Positions 19,777 to 27,913 of a DNA stretch of 64,000 nucleotides are shown here, piece after piece. Source of the DNA: an uncultured Eggerthella sp. (GTDB taxonomy: Bacteria; Actinomycetota; Coriobacteriia; Coriobacteriales; Eggerthellaceae); contig CAUHNN010000008.1 in the NCBI GenBank assembly GCA_959607715.1, positions 1 through 64,000 on the forward strand, given 5' to 3'. Each line of letters opens with the position of its first letter. Position 1 is the first letter of the stretch. Below the pieces are notes generated by a model. That model saw only the letters and a program-made list of their open reading frames with translations, was not told the DNA's origin and searched no databases. Both the position numbers and the translations under genes were made by a program.

Positions 19777-21444
19777 TCAACGGCGCGAAGCCTTGGCTCC
19801 CTTGGACTTCCCGGAACCGCGACGGACAGCAGAGCCCTTCGGCGCACCTTGGCGAGAAGAAGAACCCGATCGACCCTTCTTCGTGCGAGCAGCGCCCTGA
19901 TCGCTCGCCTTCGCCCCCGAACGAAGCCCAGAGGACTTAACGCCCGGACGAAGCGCGCCAGGACGAGCCGCCGGCTTCTTGGCCACATCCTGCTTCTTAG
20001 TCGGCTTTCGATGGGGCACGCTCGAGCGTTTCCTCGAACCGCCCTTGCCCTTACGTGAATCCTCGGAAGCGCTATCTGCCGCCTCAACGACCGAAGCGCG
20101 ATCGCTGCGCGCAGCAGCGGGCTTCTCGGAAACGGAAGAGGAAACAGCGGCCTTCTTCGATCGACGACGCTTTTTCTTGGCCTTCTTTCCGGGAACGCGG
20201 GCAGCGGGCTCACGATCGGGATCGATCTCCACGGGGTGCTCACCGCAATCGAGACCCTCGGCATCGAAGAGGTCAACTGCCTTGCCCATCAACGCCTCGA
20301 TGTCGAAGAATTCATCGCGATCCTGCTCGGTTACGAACGTAAGCGACCAACCGACATCACCCCCGCGACCGGTGCGGCCGATGCGATGGATGTAGTCGAC
20401 GGGGTCCTTGGGAACATCGAAATTGATAACGTAGCTCACATCCGCAATATCGATGCCACGCGACAGGACGTCGGTCGCAACGAGAACGTCGCAATTCCCT
20501 TCCCGAAATGCCCTCAACGCGCGCTCACGCTGAGCTTGGCTTCGGTCGCCGTGAATCACGCCGCAGGAAAAGCCTGCACGAACCAAACGACGACGGCATG
20601 CATCGGCACGATGCTTGGTGCGCGCGAAGACGATGACGCGCTTTGCCCCCGACTTCTTCAGTACCGAAGCAAGCAGCGCATTCTTCGCCTCGAGGGAGAC
20701 CGGAAGAACGAACTGATCGACGGTATCGGCCGTGGAAGTGGCGGGAGCGATCTCCACGCGCGCAGGATCATGCACCAAATCGAAGATGGAGCCCACCTGC
20801 TTTTCATCGAGCGTCGCAGAGAAGAGAAGAGTCTGGCGCTCCTTATTCGTTGCGTCGACGATAGTGCGAATCGCAGGCAAGAATCCCATGTCCAGCATAC
20901 GATCGGCTTCGTCGAGCACGAGAACCTGAACCTGATCGAGCGAGCAAGCGCCCTGCTCCATGAGGTCGATCAAGCGACCGGGGGTCGCGATGAGAACGTC
21001 GCAACCGCGCTTCAGCGCATTGCGCTGAGGATTGTAGCTCACACCACCGACGACAGTGACGGAACTGTGATGAGTGCGTTTGGCGATCGCATGGCACACT
21101 TCCTCGATCTGCTGAGCCAATTCACGCGTCGGCGTGACGACGAGCATAAGAGGACCGCAGCCAACTGAGCGGCTGCGCCCACGCGAACGCTCAACGTGGC
21201 CCAAATCACTCATCGTAGGCAAAAGGAACGCTGCCGTCTTGCCGGTGCCGGTCTGCGCGGCAGCAAGGACGTCGCGTCCTGCAAGAACCTCAGGAATGGC
21301 CGCAGCCTGCACAGGAGTAGGCTCAGCGTATCCCATATCCGACACGGCCTCGAGGACTTCAAGAGAAAGACCCAACGCCTCGAAGGAAGGGGCTTGCTTC
21401 TCGGGAGAAACGTCAGCTGCCGACGAAAAAACTTCACTAGTCAT
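19777..21444 (-). CDS. DEAD-box ATP-dependent RNA helicase
   Basis: The 555-residue protein has the full set of DEAD-box motifs: Q-motif with FEALGLS and PTPVQ near 21-46, AQTGTGKT at 63-70, PTRELAQQ, VLDEADRML, FSATL, HGDRSQ and HRIGRTGR. The helicase core ends near residue 395. A Lys/Arg/Ser-rich tail of about 150 residues follows, typical of RhlE/CshA-type enzymes that bind RNA non-specifically. Such helicases remodel rRNA and mRNA. The leader contains an intrinsic terminator (21493-21518) that could attenuate its expression. The start at 21444 has only a weak ribosome-binding site. Confidence 0.93.
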   Translation of the reverse strand: MTSEVFSSAADVSPEKQAPSFEALGLSLEVLEAVSDMGYAEPTPVQAAAIPEVLAGRDVLAAAQTGTGKTAAFLLPTMSDLGHVERSRGRSRSVGCGPLMLVVTPTRELAQQIEEVCHAIAKRTHHSSVTVVGGVSYNPQRNALKRGCDVLIATPGRLIDLMEQGACSLDQVQVLVLDEADRMLDMGFLPAIRTIVDATNKERQTLLFSATLDEKQVGSIFDLVHDPARVEIAPATSTADTVDQFVLPVSLEAKNALLASVLKKSGAKRVIVFARTKHRADACRRRLVRAGFSCGVIHGDRSQAQRERALRAFREGNCDVLVATDVLSRGIDIADVSYVINFDVPKDPVDYIHRIGRTGRGGDVGWSLTFVTEQDRDEFFDIEALMGKAVDLFDAEGLDCGEHPVEIDPDREPAARVPGKKAKKKRRRSKKAAVSSSVSEKPAAARSDRASVVEAADSASEDSRKGKGGSRKRSSVPHRKPTKKQDVAKKPAARPGALRPGVKSSGLRSGAKASDQGAARTKKGRSGSSSRQGAPKGSAVRRGSGKSKGAKASRR

Positions 21445-21492
21445 AAATCACAAATCCATTCTGATACCGCTTCCAATGAAAGAAGGGCACAC

Positions 21493-21518
21493 AAAAAAAT
21501 CCCCGCTCGAAAGCAGGG
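21493..21518 (-). terminator. intrinsic terminator in the leader of the helicase gene
   Basis: On the minus strand CCCTGCT and AGCGGGG pair (one G-U) around a TTCG tetraloop, followed by ATTTTTTT. It lies 49 bases before the helicase start codon and about 60 bases after the asd terminator. It is either a back-up for asd or an attenuator for the helicase. Confidence 0.75.
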
Positions 21519-21578
21519 TCCAAAGCAGTTTTTTTAGAATATCGCAGTTTAGGCGAAGCTCTAGCGACAGAAAGAAAA

Positions 21579-21612
21579 AAACAAGCGGGAGAACGTCTTC
21601 CCCCGCTTGTTT
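21579..21612 (-). terminator. terminator of the lysC-asd genes
   Basis: On the minus strand AAACAAGCGGG and CCCGCTTGTTT form an 11-bp stem followed by TTTTCTTTC. It begins 24 bases after the asd stop codon. Confidence 0.9.
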
Positions 21613-21635
21613 TCCCTTGAGTTTGCGCCCGAAAA

Positions 21636-22676
21636 CTACGGAAGCAGCAGTTGGGCGATCTGGACGGCATTGAGCGCCGCGCCCTTGCGGATCTGATCGG
21701 CCACGTTCCAGAACGCGATGCCATGCTCGACGGAAGGATCCTTGCGCAAACGGCCAACATAGGCGCCGTTCGTGCCCGCAAGGAGACCCGGCATGGGATA
21801 AACGTTGTTGGCGATGTCGTCCATAACCGTGATGCCCGGCGCCGACTCAAGGGCAGCACGAGCCTCTTCGACGCTCACTTCCCCTTCGAATTCCACGTTG
21901 ATGGACTCACCGTGGCAGCGAAGAACGGGAACGCGTACGCACGTAGCGGCAACCTGGATATTCTCGTCTCCCATGATCTTCTTCGTCTCGACGACCATCT
22001 TCCATTCCTCCTTGGTAGAAGCATCGTCGAGGAAAACGTCAATATGGGGAATGCAGTTGAAAGCGATCTGGTGAGCGAAAGCATCGATGGTAAGCTCTTC
22101 CCCATCGAGGAACTGACGCGTCTGGGAATACAGCTCATCCATGGCCTTGGCGCCAGCGCCCGAAGCCGCCTGATACGTCGAAACCACGACGCGAGTGATG
22201 CGAGAAAGGTCGTAGAGGGGCTTCAAAGCAGCGACCATCTGGGTAGTCGAGCAGTTGGGGTTCGCGATGACGCCGTTATGCCACGAGATGTCCTGAGGAT
22301 TCACCTCGGGGACGATCAGGGGAACGTCTTCGTCCATGCGAAACGCGCTGGAGTTATCGACCATGATCGCGCCGGCGGCAACCACCGCTTCGCGCATCTT
22401 CTTGGAAACGCCGGCACCGGCGCTGAATAGCGCGATATCGACGCCCTCGAAGGATTCGGGGGTCATTTCCTGAACGACGAGCTCGCCTGCAGGAACCTCG
22501 CCGCAGCCCTTGAAGGGGAGCTTCTTGCCCGCAGAGCGCGCAGAGGCGAGCGCGCGAACCTCACGTGCAGGGAAATCAAGGTCGTGAAGAACCTCGAGAA
22601 ACTCATGACCCACAGCACCGGTAGCACCGGCAACGGCGATCACGGGATGTGCAGGAATCTCTTTTGACCACGTCAT
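21636..22676 (-). CDS. asd: aspartate-semialdehyde dehydrogenase
   Basis: The 346-residue enzyme reduces aspartyl phosphate to aspartate semialdehyde, the branch point to lysine, diaminopimelate, threonine and methionine. The NADP-binding motif VAGATGAVGHE is at 14-25 and the catalytic Cys142 lies in NPNCST. The VVVSTYQAASGAG motif is typical. The length is normal. It sits 115 bases downstream of lysC, the enzyme for the step before it, with no terminator between them, so the pair probably form an operon that ends at the hairpin at 21579-21612. Confidence 0.97.
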   Translation of the reverse strand: MTWSKEIPAHPVIAVAGATGAVGHEFLEVLHDLDFPAREVRALASARSAGKKLPFKGCGEVPAGELVVQEMTPESFEGVDIALFSAGAGVSKKMREAVVAAGAIMVDNSSAFRMDEDVPLIVPEVNPQDISWHNGVIANPNCSTTQMVAALKPLYDLSRITRVVVSTYQAASGAGAKAMDELYSQTRQFLDGEELTIDAFAHQIAFNCIPHIDVFLDDASTKEEWKMVVETKKIMGDENIQVAATCVRVPVLRCHGESINVEFEGEVSVEEARAALESAPGITVMDDIANNVYPMPGLLAGTNGAYVGRLRKDPSVEHGIAFWNVADQIRKGAALNAVQIAQLLLP

Positions 22677-22791
22677 GAAAGCTCCTTATCGTCTTGTCGT
22701 ATCGATGCACTCCATCCTAATACAGCGGACGGCGGCTCGGCCCTGTGCATCAACGAAAAAGGCCGTCGTTTTCGATGAGCGGGAAAGGAGG

Positions 22792-24072
22792 CTAGCGACC
22801 CTTCGCCATCTTCGCGGCGATTTCCTCGGGGGAAAGCTGCGTTTCCTCGAAGATGCTGTCGGAATCGAGCCCGAAGGCGGTATGGAGACAGCGAACCGCC
22901 GCTTCCACCTGGCTCTTCTCGACCACAACGGAAATGCGGATGGGGCTCGTCGAGATCATCAGGATGTTGATGTGGTTATCGGCCAAGGCCGTGAACGCAC
23001 GGGCGGCGACTCCCGGGCTCGACTTCATCCCCGTACCGACGATCGAGACTTTGGCGATGTTCTCGTCGACGAGGATCTTGTCAACGCCGAAGCGCTCCTT
23101 CACCAGCTCAACGGCCTTGATAGCCTGATCCTTTTGGGATCCGGGGAACGTGAAGGAGATGTTAGCCTTGCCGTCGGTGGTGATGTTCTGGATGATCATG
23201 TCGACGGAAACGGAGTTGCCCGCCAAAACGGAGAAGAGCTGCGCGGCCATGCCAAGCTCGTCAGGCAGACCGCGAAGGGTGATCCTGATCTCCGACGTGT
23301 CGTGTGCGATACCGGAAATGACTGCCTGCTCCATGGAAGGAACGACCTCCTTGACAAGAGTGCCCTCTGCGTCCGAAAACGCAGAACGGGAATGAATGAC
23401 CACGTTGTACTTGCGACCGAACTCGACGGCGCGAGACTGGAGAACGCCTGCGCCACCGCCGGAAAGCTCGAGCATATCGTCGTAGGAAATAGTGTCGAGT
23501 TTGCGTGCACGCGGACAGATTCGGGGATCCGCAGTGTAAATGCCCTCGACATCGGAATAGATCTCGCAAACATCGGCGCCGATGCCGCATGCCAAGGCGA
23601 CGGCCGTCGTGTCGGAGCCGCCACGACCCAAGGTAGTGATGTCCCCATCCTCGGAAATGCCCTGGAAACCGGCAACGACGACGATCGAACCGGATTCGAG
23701 GGCCTCTCGGATACGATCCGCCTTGATACCTTCGATCTTCGCGCTAGAGAAAACGTCATCGGTGGTGATGCCCGCTTGCCAGCCCGTAAAGCTCACGGCG
23801 CTGTAGCCCATCGCCTGGATAGCCATCGCGAGAAGGGACATGCTCACCTGTTCACCCGTGGAAAGAAGCATATCCATCTCACGTTTGGTTGGATGCTCGT
23901 TGAGAGCAGCCGCCAATCCGACCAGCTCGTCGGTGGTCTTGCCCATCGCAGAAACGACGGCAACGACATCGTTGCCTTCCTGCTTCATCGCGATAAGGCG
24001 CTTAGCGACGTTTTTGATTCGTTCCGGCGACGCGACCGATGTGCCGCCGAACTTAGAGACAATTAAAGCCAT
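22792..24072 (-). CDS. lysC: aspartate kinase
   Basis: The 426-residue kinase phosphorylates aspartate in the first step of the aspartate pathway. It begins with the diagnostic KFGGTS motif and has the GRGGSDTTA nucleotide-binding loop near residue 170. Two C-terminal ACT domains (about 265-410) are present, which usually bind lysine and/or threonine for feedback inhibition. The start at 24072 is chosen because MALIVSKFGGTSV is the family N-terminus; the longer open frame would run through an intrinsic terminator. No lysine riboswitch is visible in the short 71-base leader. Confidence 0.97.
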   Translation of the reverse strand: MALIVSKFGGTSVASPERIKNVAKRLIAMKQEGNDVVAVVSAMGKTTDELVGLAAALNEHPTKREMDMLLSTGEQVSMSLLAMAIQAMGYSAVSFTGWQAGITTDDVFSSAKIEGIKADRIREALESGSIVVVAGFQGISEDGDITTLGRGGSDTTAVALACGIGADVCEIYSDVEGIYTADPRICPRARKLDTISYDDMLELSGGGAGVLQSRAVEFGRKYNVVIHSRSAFSDAEGTLVKEVVPSMEQAVISGIAHDTSEIRITLRGLPDELGMAAQLFSVLAGNSVSVDMIIQNITTDGKANISFTFPGSQKDQAIKAVELVKERFGVDKILVDENIAKVSIVGTGMKSSPGVAARAFTALADNHINILMISTSPIRISVVVEKSQVEAAVRCLHTAFGLDSDSIFEETQLSPEEIAAKMAKGR

Positions 24073-24112
24073 CGTCTTCTTTCTCGCTATGGAACAACTC
24101 GTCCATCTTAGC

Positions 24113-24141
24113 AAAACCCCGCCTGAGTAAGACGGGGCTTT
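24113..24141 (-). terminator. terminator between the DUF47 gene and lysC
   Basis: On the minus strand CCCCGTC and GGCGGGG (five to six pairs plus a seven-base loop) are followed by TTTTGC. It starts directly after the DUF47 stop codon, so lysC needs its own promoter or read-through. Confidence 0.8.
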
Positions 24142-24143
24142 CG

Positions 24144-24800
24144 TTAAGCGTATTTGACCATCACGGCGCTCATCTGATCGGCAACGGCCTCGCACTGATC
24201 AACGCAATCCTCCATCGCGTTGAAGAGAGCCGTCCAGACCATAACGCGCACGGGATTCTCGCGCTCGACGGTATAGAGGGACCTGATGACGCTCATATGG
24301 AGCCGATCGGCTTCGTCCTCGAGGTCGTTCACGCGCACGACAAGCGACTGGAACTTGCTCGATTTCTTGCAATTGCGGAAATCGGCCATCGCCTCGGAAA
24401 GAGCCTCGCACGATTTCACGATTAGCTTTACGAACGGCTCGACGTCTTTGTGCATGAAGTGGATGTCGTAGATGTAGAAACCCTGAATGATCTCCTCGAT
24501 CTTGTCGACGATCTCATCGAGGCTCTCGGCCATGGCGATGATGTCCTCACGATCGATCGGCGTAACGAAATCGGGCATAAGCGCATCGAAAACGTTGTGG
24601 CACACGGTGTCGGCTTCACGCTCGAGGGCATGGGCCCCCTTGAGATGATCCTCGAGATCTTCCGCCTTCGTGAAGGACTTGACCACCTGCTCGAGCATCT
24701 TGGCCTCTTTAACCGCAAGGGCCGTCTGCATCTCGAACGCATCGTAATAATCGAACTTGCGCTTTTTCTTTTTCTTGACTTTCTTCACGATGTCAGACAT
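24144..24800 (-). CDS. DUF47 / PhoU-like phosphate transport regulator
   Basis: The 218-residue, all-helical protein belongs to the DUF47 (TIGR00153-type) family, distantly related to PhoU. After a Lys-rich N-terminus (6-14) it shows the conserved HALEREADTVCH motif near 58-69 and a PIDREDI block near 81. In other bacteria such proteins are encoded next to Pit-type phosphate permeases and are thought to regulate phosphate uptake; no permease gene is next to it here. The nearest phosphate-related genes are the polyphosphate genes about 5 kb away. It has its own terminator. Confidence 0.85.
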   Translation of the reverse strand: MSDIVKKVKKKKKRKFDYYDAFEMQTALAVKEAKMLEQVVKSFTKAEDLEDHLKGAHALEREADTVCHNVFDALMPDFVTPIDREDIIAMAESLDEIVDKIEEIIQGFYIYDIHFMHKDVEPFVKLIVKSCEALSEAMADFRNCKKSSKFQSLVVRVNDLEDEADRLHMSVIRSLYTVERENPVRVMVWTALFNAMEDCVDQCEAVADQMSAVMVKYA

Positions 24801-24866
24801 CGGGTCCCCCCAACAATCATCACTTCCAGACGACCTTGGTCCGCAAGGTCGATCATGGATCCTACG

Positions 24867-25562
24867 TTAACAGAAGTATGCGAACACACGGCGCTGCTCA
24901 TCGGCGATAGTCGTGAGCGAGTTGTGGCCCGGCAAGACGAGCGTTTCGTCCGGCAAATGAGACAAACGACGCAGCGAAGCCCTCATGGCGCGATCGTCCC
25001 CGCCTTCGAAATCGGTACGACCGATCGATCCACAGAAGAGCGTGTCGCCCGACACGAGGACATTGGCGCCCTCGATATGGGCTCCGTCTTCGGAGGAGAG
25101 AAAGAAGCACACGCTACCAGGAGTATGGCCGGGCGTCGAGATGACCTTCCATTTCATCGAGCCGATCGTGACGACGTCCTTATCCTTGACCTTCACATCG
25201 ACCTTGCAGGGATCTGCAGGGGGATAGTCCCTGTCGAGATTCTCTATCTTGGGGGTATCGATGGCCGGCGCATAGACGGGAGCCCCCGTCTTCTCCTTGA
25301 GCGCGCGCAAGGCCCCCATGTGGTCGTTATGATGATGGGTGACGAAGATCGCATCGACCTTTCGGTTCCCCACCAACGCCATGATGCGATCGACGTTGGC
25401 GGCTGGGTCGACCACGATCGTCGACGAGCCGTCCGAGACGACGAAGACGTTGTTCTCAACCGGCCCCAACACCGTGTAGTCCACGTCAACGCATGCGCCC
25501 GTCACGCTGTAACCCGCCTTCGAACGGTTCACCTGAAGCTTCACGTTGCCCACCTTTCTCAC
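24867..25562 (-). CDS. metallo-beta-lactamase-fold hydrolase (glyoxalase II-like)
   Basis: The 231-residue protein carries the zinc-binding motif THHHNDH (His76, His78, Asp80, His81), further metal ligands in STPGHTPGS and VSGDTLF, and a C-terminal LPGHNS histidine. The architecture fits glyoxalase II-like hydrolases, but the substrate is unknown. A GTG at 25562 overlaps the rel stop codon by four bases; an alternative GTG at 25544 has a better-spaced AAAGGTGG before it. Either way it is translationally coupled to rel and is the last gene of the recJQ-rel set. Confidence 0.87.
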   Translation of the reverse strand: MRKVGNVKLQVNRSKAGYSVTGACVDVDYTVLGPVENNVFVVSDGSSTIVVDPAANVDRIMALVGNRKVDAIFVTHHHNDHMGALRALKEKTGAPVYAPAIDTPKIENLDRDYPPADPCKVDVKVKDKDVVTIGSMKWKVISTPGHTPGSVCFFLSSEDGAHIEGANVLVSGDTLFCGSIGRTDFEGGDDRAMRASLRRLSHLPDETLVLPGHNSLTTIADEQRRVFAYFC

Positions 25563-27910
25563 TCCTTGTTCTTTTTCTTGCTATCGGATGCACTCGACAT
25601 CATACGTCGAGCGTCGAACACTCCCTCGACGGAACGGATCTTGTTCAAAATCCGTTCAATTACCGCCGTATCGGAAATCTGGAAAAGGAAGCGCATCTCG
25701 ACCATGCCGTCGCGATGCGTCATTGAAGACACCGAAAGAACGTTTGCCCCATGCTCGGAAAGCACGGACGCGACGTCGATGAGCAGGTTCAAGCGATCGA
25801 GCGCCTCGACGAAGATCTCGACGTTGAAGGAAAGATCGCCCGACGGCCCATCCGTTTCCCAAAACACGTCGATGATGCGCTCGGGATGTTCCTTGAGCTT
25901 AGCCGCGTTCGGACAATCGTCGCGGTGGACCGACACGCCACGTCCCCTTGTGACGAAGCCGACGATCTTGTCGCCAGGTACTGGATTGCAGCAACGGGAC
26001 AAACGCACCAACACGTCATCGACGCCGCGCACGACCACGCCGTTCGAGCTGTGGGTCTCGTGCTTCTTCGGCTTCTTGACGCTCGTGAGCATGGGAGGCA
26101 TCTTTCCGGTGGCGGAAGCCGACATCCCCGTTTGGGGGTTGCGGGCCGCAGCGGTGCCGGAATCGACCAGGATCTTCAGCATGCGGTTGGCCACATGCGT
26201 GGGATTCTCCTTGTTGGTGCCCAGGTTGACGAGCATGTCGTCGACCTCTTTGTAGCCCATCGCCTCGGAAACCTGGCGCATCGCTCGCATGCTCTGGGCA
26301 GACGAGAGACCCAATCCGTGCTTACGCATTTCCCTCATCAAGGCATCGCGTCCGATCTGGAGATCGTCGGAGCGGCTCATCTTCGAGAAATACGAGCGGA
26401 TCTTGGAACGGGCCGAGGGGGTTTTGACGATATTGAGCCAATCGCGCGAAGGCGTTGCGCTCTTCTGGGTGAGGATCTCGATGCGATCGCCCATCTGAAG
26501 CTTGTAGCTCAAAGGGACGATGGAGCCGTTGACCTTCGCGCCGACGCAGTGGTGACCGACTTCGGTGTGGATCGCGTACGCGAAATCGACCGGCGTCGAG
26601 CCGAACCGTAAACTCATCGCCTTGCCCTTCGGCGTGAAGACGTAGACCTCCTTCGGGTCGAGGTCGGTCTTGAGCGATTTGAGGAATTCGCGAGAATCCT
26701 TCGTCTCATCCTGCCAATCGACCATTTCCCGCAGCCAGGCGATCTGCTGGTCGAAGGCGGTTTCCGCTCCCTTTCCGCCGCGCTCCTTGTAGCGCCAATG
26801 CGCCGCAACGCCGTATTCACTCATGCGATGCATCTCTTCGGTGCGGATCTGCACTTCAAGAGGACGGCCGGTCGGGCCGATGACCGTCGTGTGCAGGCTC
26901 TGGTACATGTTGAACTTCGGCATGGCGATGTAGTCTTTGAAGCGTCCTGGCATAGGATGCCACAGGGTGTGGACGGCACCAAGCGCGGAATAGCAGTCCT
27001 TCACCGTCGTCGTGATGATGCGCACCGCGATGAGGTCATAGATCTCGGAGAATCCCTTCCCCTTCTTCGTCATCTTCTGATAGATAGAGTAAAGGTGCTT
27101 CGGGCGACCCATGATCTGCGCCTCGACGCCGATCTTTCCCATCTCGGTCTTCAAGATGGAGATGATCGACTCGAGGTACTCCTCCCGCTCCTTGCGGGTT
27201 TCGGCAACCATGCGCGACACCTGCTTGAACTTGGTCGGCTCAAGGTAGAAAAACGCGAGATCCTCGAGCTCCCACTTTATCGAGCTAATGCCGAGGCGAT
27301 GGGCGATCGGGGCGTAGATCTCGAGCGTTTCACGAGCCTTGAAGATTCGGCGATCTTCCTTCAGCGCGGAAAGCGTACGCATGTTATGGAGGCGGTCCGC
27401 GAGCTTGATGACCATCACGCGGATATCCTTGCTCATGGCGATGAGCATCTTTCTGAACGTTTGCGCCTGCTCATCGGAGAGGGTCTCGACCTCGATTTTG
27501 GTGATCTTGGTCACTCCGTCGACCAACTCGGAAATCGATTCCCCGAACAGCTTAGCCACTTCCGCCTTGGTCGCCGGCGTATCCTCCACCGTATCGTGAA
27601 GAAGCGCTGCGCACAGCGTCTCGACGTCCATGCGAAGATCGGCGAGGATGATCGCCACTTCAACCGGATGGATGATGAACGGCTCACCCGATTTTCGGCA
27701 CTGCCCGCTGTGCATCTTCGCGGCAAAACGGTACGCACGCTCCATGAGCGCGACATCGTCGGCATCGAGGTAGCTCGACGCAAGATCCTCAAGAGCCTTG
27801 AAACGCGCCTCGGGATCGGATCCCACAGGGGCGGATGTGGCGGATTTGATCGTAGGATCGACGGCGATCGCCCTTTGCGACGCCGGTGCGGTTTTTTGAC
27901 GGTCGACCAT
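25559..27910 (-). CDS. rel: bifunctional (p)ppGpp synthetase/hydrolase (RelA/SpoT family)
   Basis: The 783-residue protein sets the level of the alarmone (p)ppGpp during the stringent response. The N-terminal HD hydrolase is intact, with HSGQCRKSGEPFIIHP near 69-84 and HDTVEDT near 107-113. The synthetase domain shows the YQSLHTTVIG motif; then come a TGS domain (VYVFTPKGK), a zinc-finger/conserved-cysteine part (SRCCNPVPGD) and a C-terminal ACT domain. All parts of a long bifunctional Rel are therefore present. The start codon is three bases after the recJQ stop, and the end overlaps the hydrolase gene, so the three are one transcription unit. Confidence 0.96.
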   Translation of the reverse strand: MVDRQKTAPASQRAIAVDPTIKSATSAPVGSDPEARFKALEDLASSYLDADDVALMERAYRFAAKMHSGQCRKSGEPFIIHPVEVAIILADLRMDVETLCAALLHDTVEDTPATKAEVAKLFGESISELVDGVTKITKIEVETLSDEQAQTFRKMLIAMSKDIRVMVIKLADRLHNMRTLSALKEDRRIFKARETLEIYAPIAHRLGISSIKWELEDLAFFYLEPTKFKQVSRMVAETRKEREEYLESIISILKTEMGKIGVEAQIMGRPKHLYSIYQKMTKKGKGFSEIYDLIAVRIITTTVKDCYSALGAVHTLWHPMPGRFKDYIAMPKFNMYQSLHTTVIGPTGRPLEVQIRTEEMHRMSEYGVAAHWRYKERGGKGAETAFDQQIAWLREMVDWQDETKDSREFLKSLKTDLDPKEVYVFTPKGKAMSLRFGSTPVDFAYAIHTEVGHHCVGAKVNGSIVPLSYKLQMGDRIEILTQKSATPSRDWLNIVKTPSARSKIRSYFSKMSRSDDLQIGRDALMREMRKHGLGLSSAQSMRAMRQVSEAMGYKEVDDMLVNLGTNKENPTHVANRMLKILVDSGTAAARNPQTGMSASATGKMPPMLTSVKKPKKHETHSSNGVVVRGVDDVLVRLSRCCNPVPGDKIVGFVTRGRGVSVHRDDCPNAAKLKEHPERIIDVFWETDGPSGDLSFNVEIFVEALDRLNLLIDVASVLSEHGANVLSVSSMTHRDGMVEMRFLFQISDTAVIERILNKIRSVEGVFDARRMMSSASDSKKKNKE

Positions 27911-27913
27911 AGC

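Noticed and set aside
24073..24195. A longer start for lysC
   Set aside because: The 41 extra residues cross an intrinsic terminator and do not look like aspartate kinase; the family N-terminus begins at 24072.
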